Shown: in pieces, positions 6,354 to 6,771 of the stretch
Layout of the letters: each line of letters starts with the position of its first letter
Numbering within the stretch: position 1 is the stretch's first letter
DNA from: Deltaproteobacteria bacterium
GTDB lineage: Bacteria; Desulfobacterota; BSN033; UBA1163
Direction: 5' to 3'
DNA: 6,771 bases
Assembly (NCBI GenBank): GCA_016875255.1
Contig: VGRU01000195.1
Coordinates: 1 to 6,771 of the forward strand
Translations under genes and position numbers: made by a program
Notes under the pieces: generated by a model
What the model was told of the DNA's origin: nothing
The model's database searches: none
What the model saw: only the letters and a program-made list of their open reading frames with translations

Positions 6354-6362
6354 CCCCCCTCT
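6354..6362 (-). promoter_or_regulatory. Ribosome binding site that sets the acyl-CoA synthetase start
   Basis: On the minus strand AGAGGGGGG is followed by six T and then ATG at 6347. This strong purine-rich site selects the second in-frame ATG rather than the first one at 6425, whose extra 26 codons run through the GTGAMTC repeat array and resemble no acyl-CoA synthetase N-terminus. Confidence 0.75.
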
Positions 6363-6370
6363 AAAAAGGC

Positions 6371-6404
6371 GTGAATCGTGTCGGTGATTCGTGACTCGTG
6401 AAAA
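6371..6404. repeat. Degenerate heptamer tandem array, GTGAMTC type
   Basis: On the plus strand, units beginning GTG start at 6371, 6378, 6384, 6391 and 6398, so the period is 7 with one 6-base step. The consensus is GTGAHTC; the second and last units deviate. The array lies in the 155-base gap between livF and the acyl-CoA synthetase, about 25 bases upstream of the synthetase start, within its probable 5' leader. There is no internal dyad strong enough to call a terminator. The rest of this gap is AT-rich and I see no convincing promoter in it. Confidence 0.55.
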
Positions 6405-6442
6405 AACTTCCGTGCAATATTTCACAATACATATAAAATAAA

Positions 6443-6500
6443 AACTCCCCCTCGGTTTTTCCCTCTCCCCGCGGGGGAGAGGGCGGGGTGAGGGGGAATC
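6443..6500 (-). terminator. GC-rich REP-like double hairpin with U-tract after livF
   Basis: On the minus strand, just after the livF stop, a perfect 10-bp stem (6474-6483 with 6461-6470, 3-base loop) sits inside an outer pairing of a CCCCCTC block (around 6491-6498) with GAGGGGG (6447-6453). It is followed by TTTTTATTTTA, which fits an intrinsic terminator for the livF transcript. The CCCTCACCCC / CCCTCTCCCC word pair is also typical of REP-like palindromes that many bacteria carry in multiple intergenic copies, so this may be a repeat co-opted as a terminator. Confidence 0.6.
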
Positions 6501-6502
6501 GA

Positions 6503-6771
6503 TTACAGCCAGCGTTTACGCCGTTTGTAGGCCTTCACATCCTTGTACGATTTGAGCGCCCCAGAACTCGCCGTTCCCAGATAAAATTCCTTCACATCAG
6601 GATTCTCTCTCAGCTTATCGGCGGCTTCCTCCATCATGATCTTACCATTCTCCATCACATACCCATAGGTGGCGATCTGAAGGGCCATGTTGGCATTCTG
6701 TTCCACCAGCATGATCGTCGTTCCCTGCTCTTCATTGATCCTCTTGATGATCTCAAAAATTTCCCGTACTA
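6503..6771 (-). CDS. livF: Branched-chain amino acid-type ABC transporter ATP-binding protein LivF, C-terminal part (partial)
   Basis: This is the C-terminal 89 or so residues of an ABC ATPase; the reading frame stays open to the window edge, so the start, Walker A, signature motif and Walker B lie outside. The visible part contains the stretch TTIMLVEQNANMAL, where LivF proteins carry the EQN version of the H-loop, then GYVMENGKI and a closing EFYLG, all typical of LivF. LivF energises uptake of branched-chain amino acids and, in many anaerobes, of aromatic or other organic acids, at the cytoplasmic face of the inner membrane. After YLG comes a basic tail of about 23 residues ending in KRRKRWL. 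The usual small glycine-containing turn after ENGKI is replaced by MMEEAADKL. The partner genes livG/H/M/K would lie upstream, outside the window. The family is confident; the transported substrate is not known. Confidence 0.9.
   Translation of the reverse strand, partial: VREIFEIIKRINEEQGTTIMLVEQNANMALQIATYGYVMENGKIMMEEAADKLRENPDVKEFYLGTASSGALKSYKDVKAYKRRKRWL

Noticed and set aside
6348..6425. In-frame 26-residue N-terminal extension of the acyl-CoA synthetase
   Set aside because: It is encoded by the heptamer array and AT-rich leader, has no family similarity, and a strong ribosome binding site precedes the internal ATG at 6347.

Overview
The window reads as part of an anaerobic aromatic-acid or acyl-CoA degradation locus. 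Every supported gene is on the minus strand, so transcription runs from high to low coordinates. Base composition is moderate (about half G+C by eye). Gene content (a class I benzoyl-CoA reductase-like set, an AMP-forming acyl-CoA synthetase and a branched-chain-type ABC transporter ATPase), together with short degenerate repeats in the gaps, suggests a strictly or facultatively anaerobic Gram-negative bacterium. My best guess is a Desulfobacterota/deltaproteobacterial genome; that is an inference, and no phylogenetic marker is present.

Layout in order of transcription: (1) 6771-6503, the C-terminal end of a LivF-type ATPase, cut by the window edge and followed by a GC-rich REP-like hairpin with a U-tract. 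(2) 6347-4764, an acyl-CoA synthetase of 527 residues, closed by a run of heptamer repeats and a clear intrinsic terminator. (3) A 182-base gap with a candidate promoter and a dyad. (4) Four genes for a class I (ATP-dependent) benzoyl-CoA reductase-like complex: a divergent ATPase subunit (4581-3796), an N/C-type subunit (3710-2550), an O/B-type subunit (2401-998) and a canonical BzdQ-like ATPase subunit (892-44). The last 43 bases hold nothing recognisable.

Expected cooperation, from family knowledge: the transporter imports an organic acid, the synthetase makes its CoA thioester, and the two ATPase subunits use ATP hydrolysis to drive low-potential electrons from a ferredoxin into the two iron-sulfur catalytic subunits, which reduce the aromatic ring. 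The short lengths of both ATPases (261 and 282 residues) point to the Bzd/Mbr branch rather than the Bcr/Bad branch, whose A subunit is much longer. No ferredoxin, dienoyl-CoA hydratase or regulator gene lies in the window, so the substrate cannot be fixed from it.

The least expected structure is in the gaps. At least three hold short degenerate tandem arrays of period 7 or 8, each with its own unit sequence. The most striking is a pair of inverted octamer arrays that could fold into a long hairpin between the O-type and Q-type genes.
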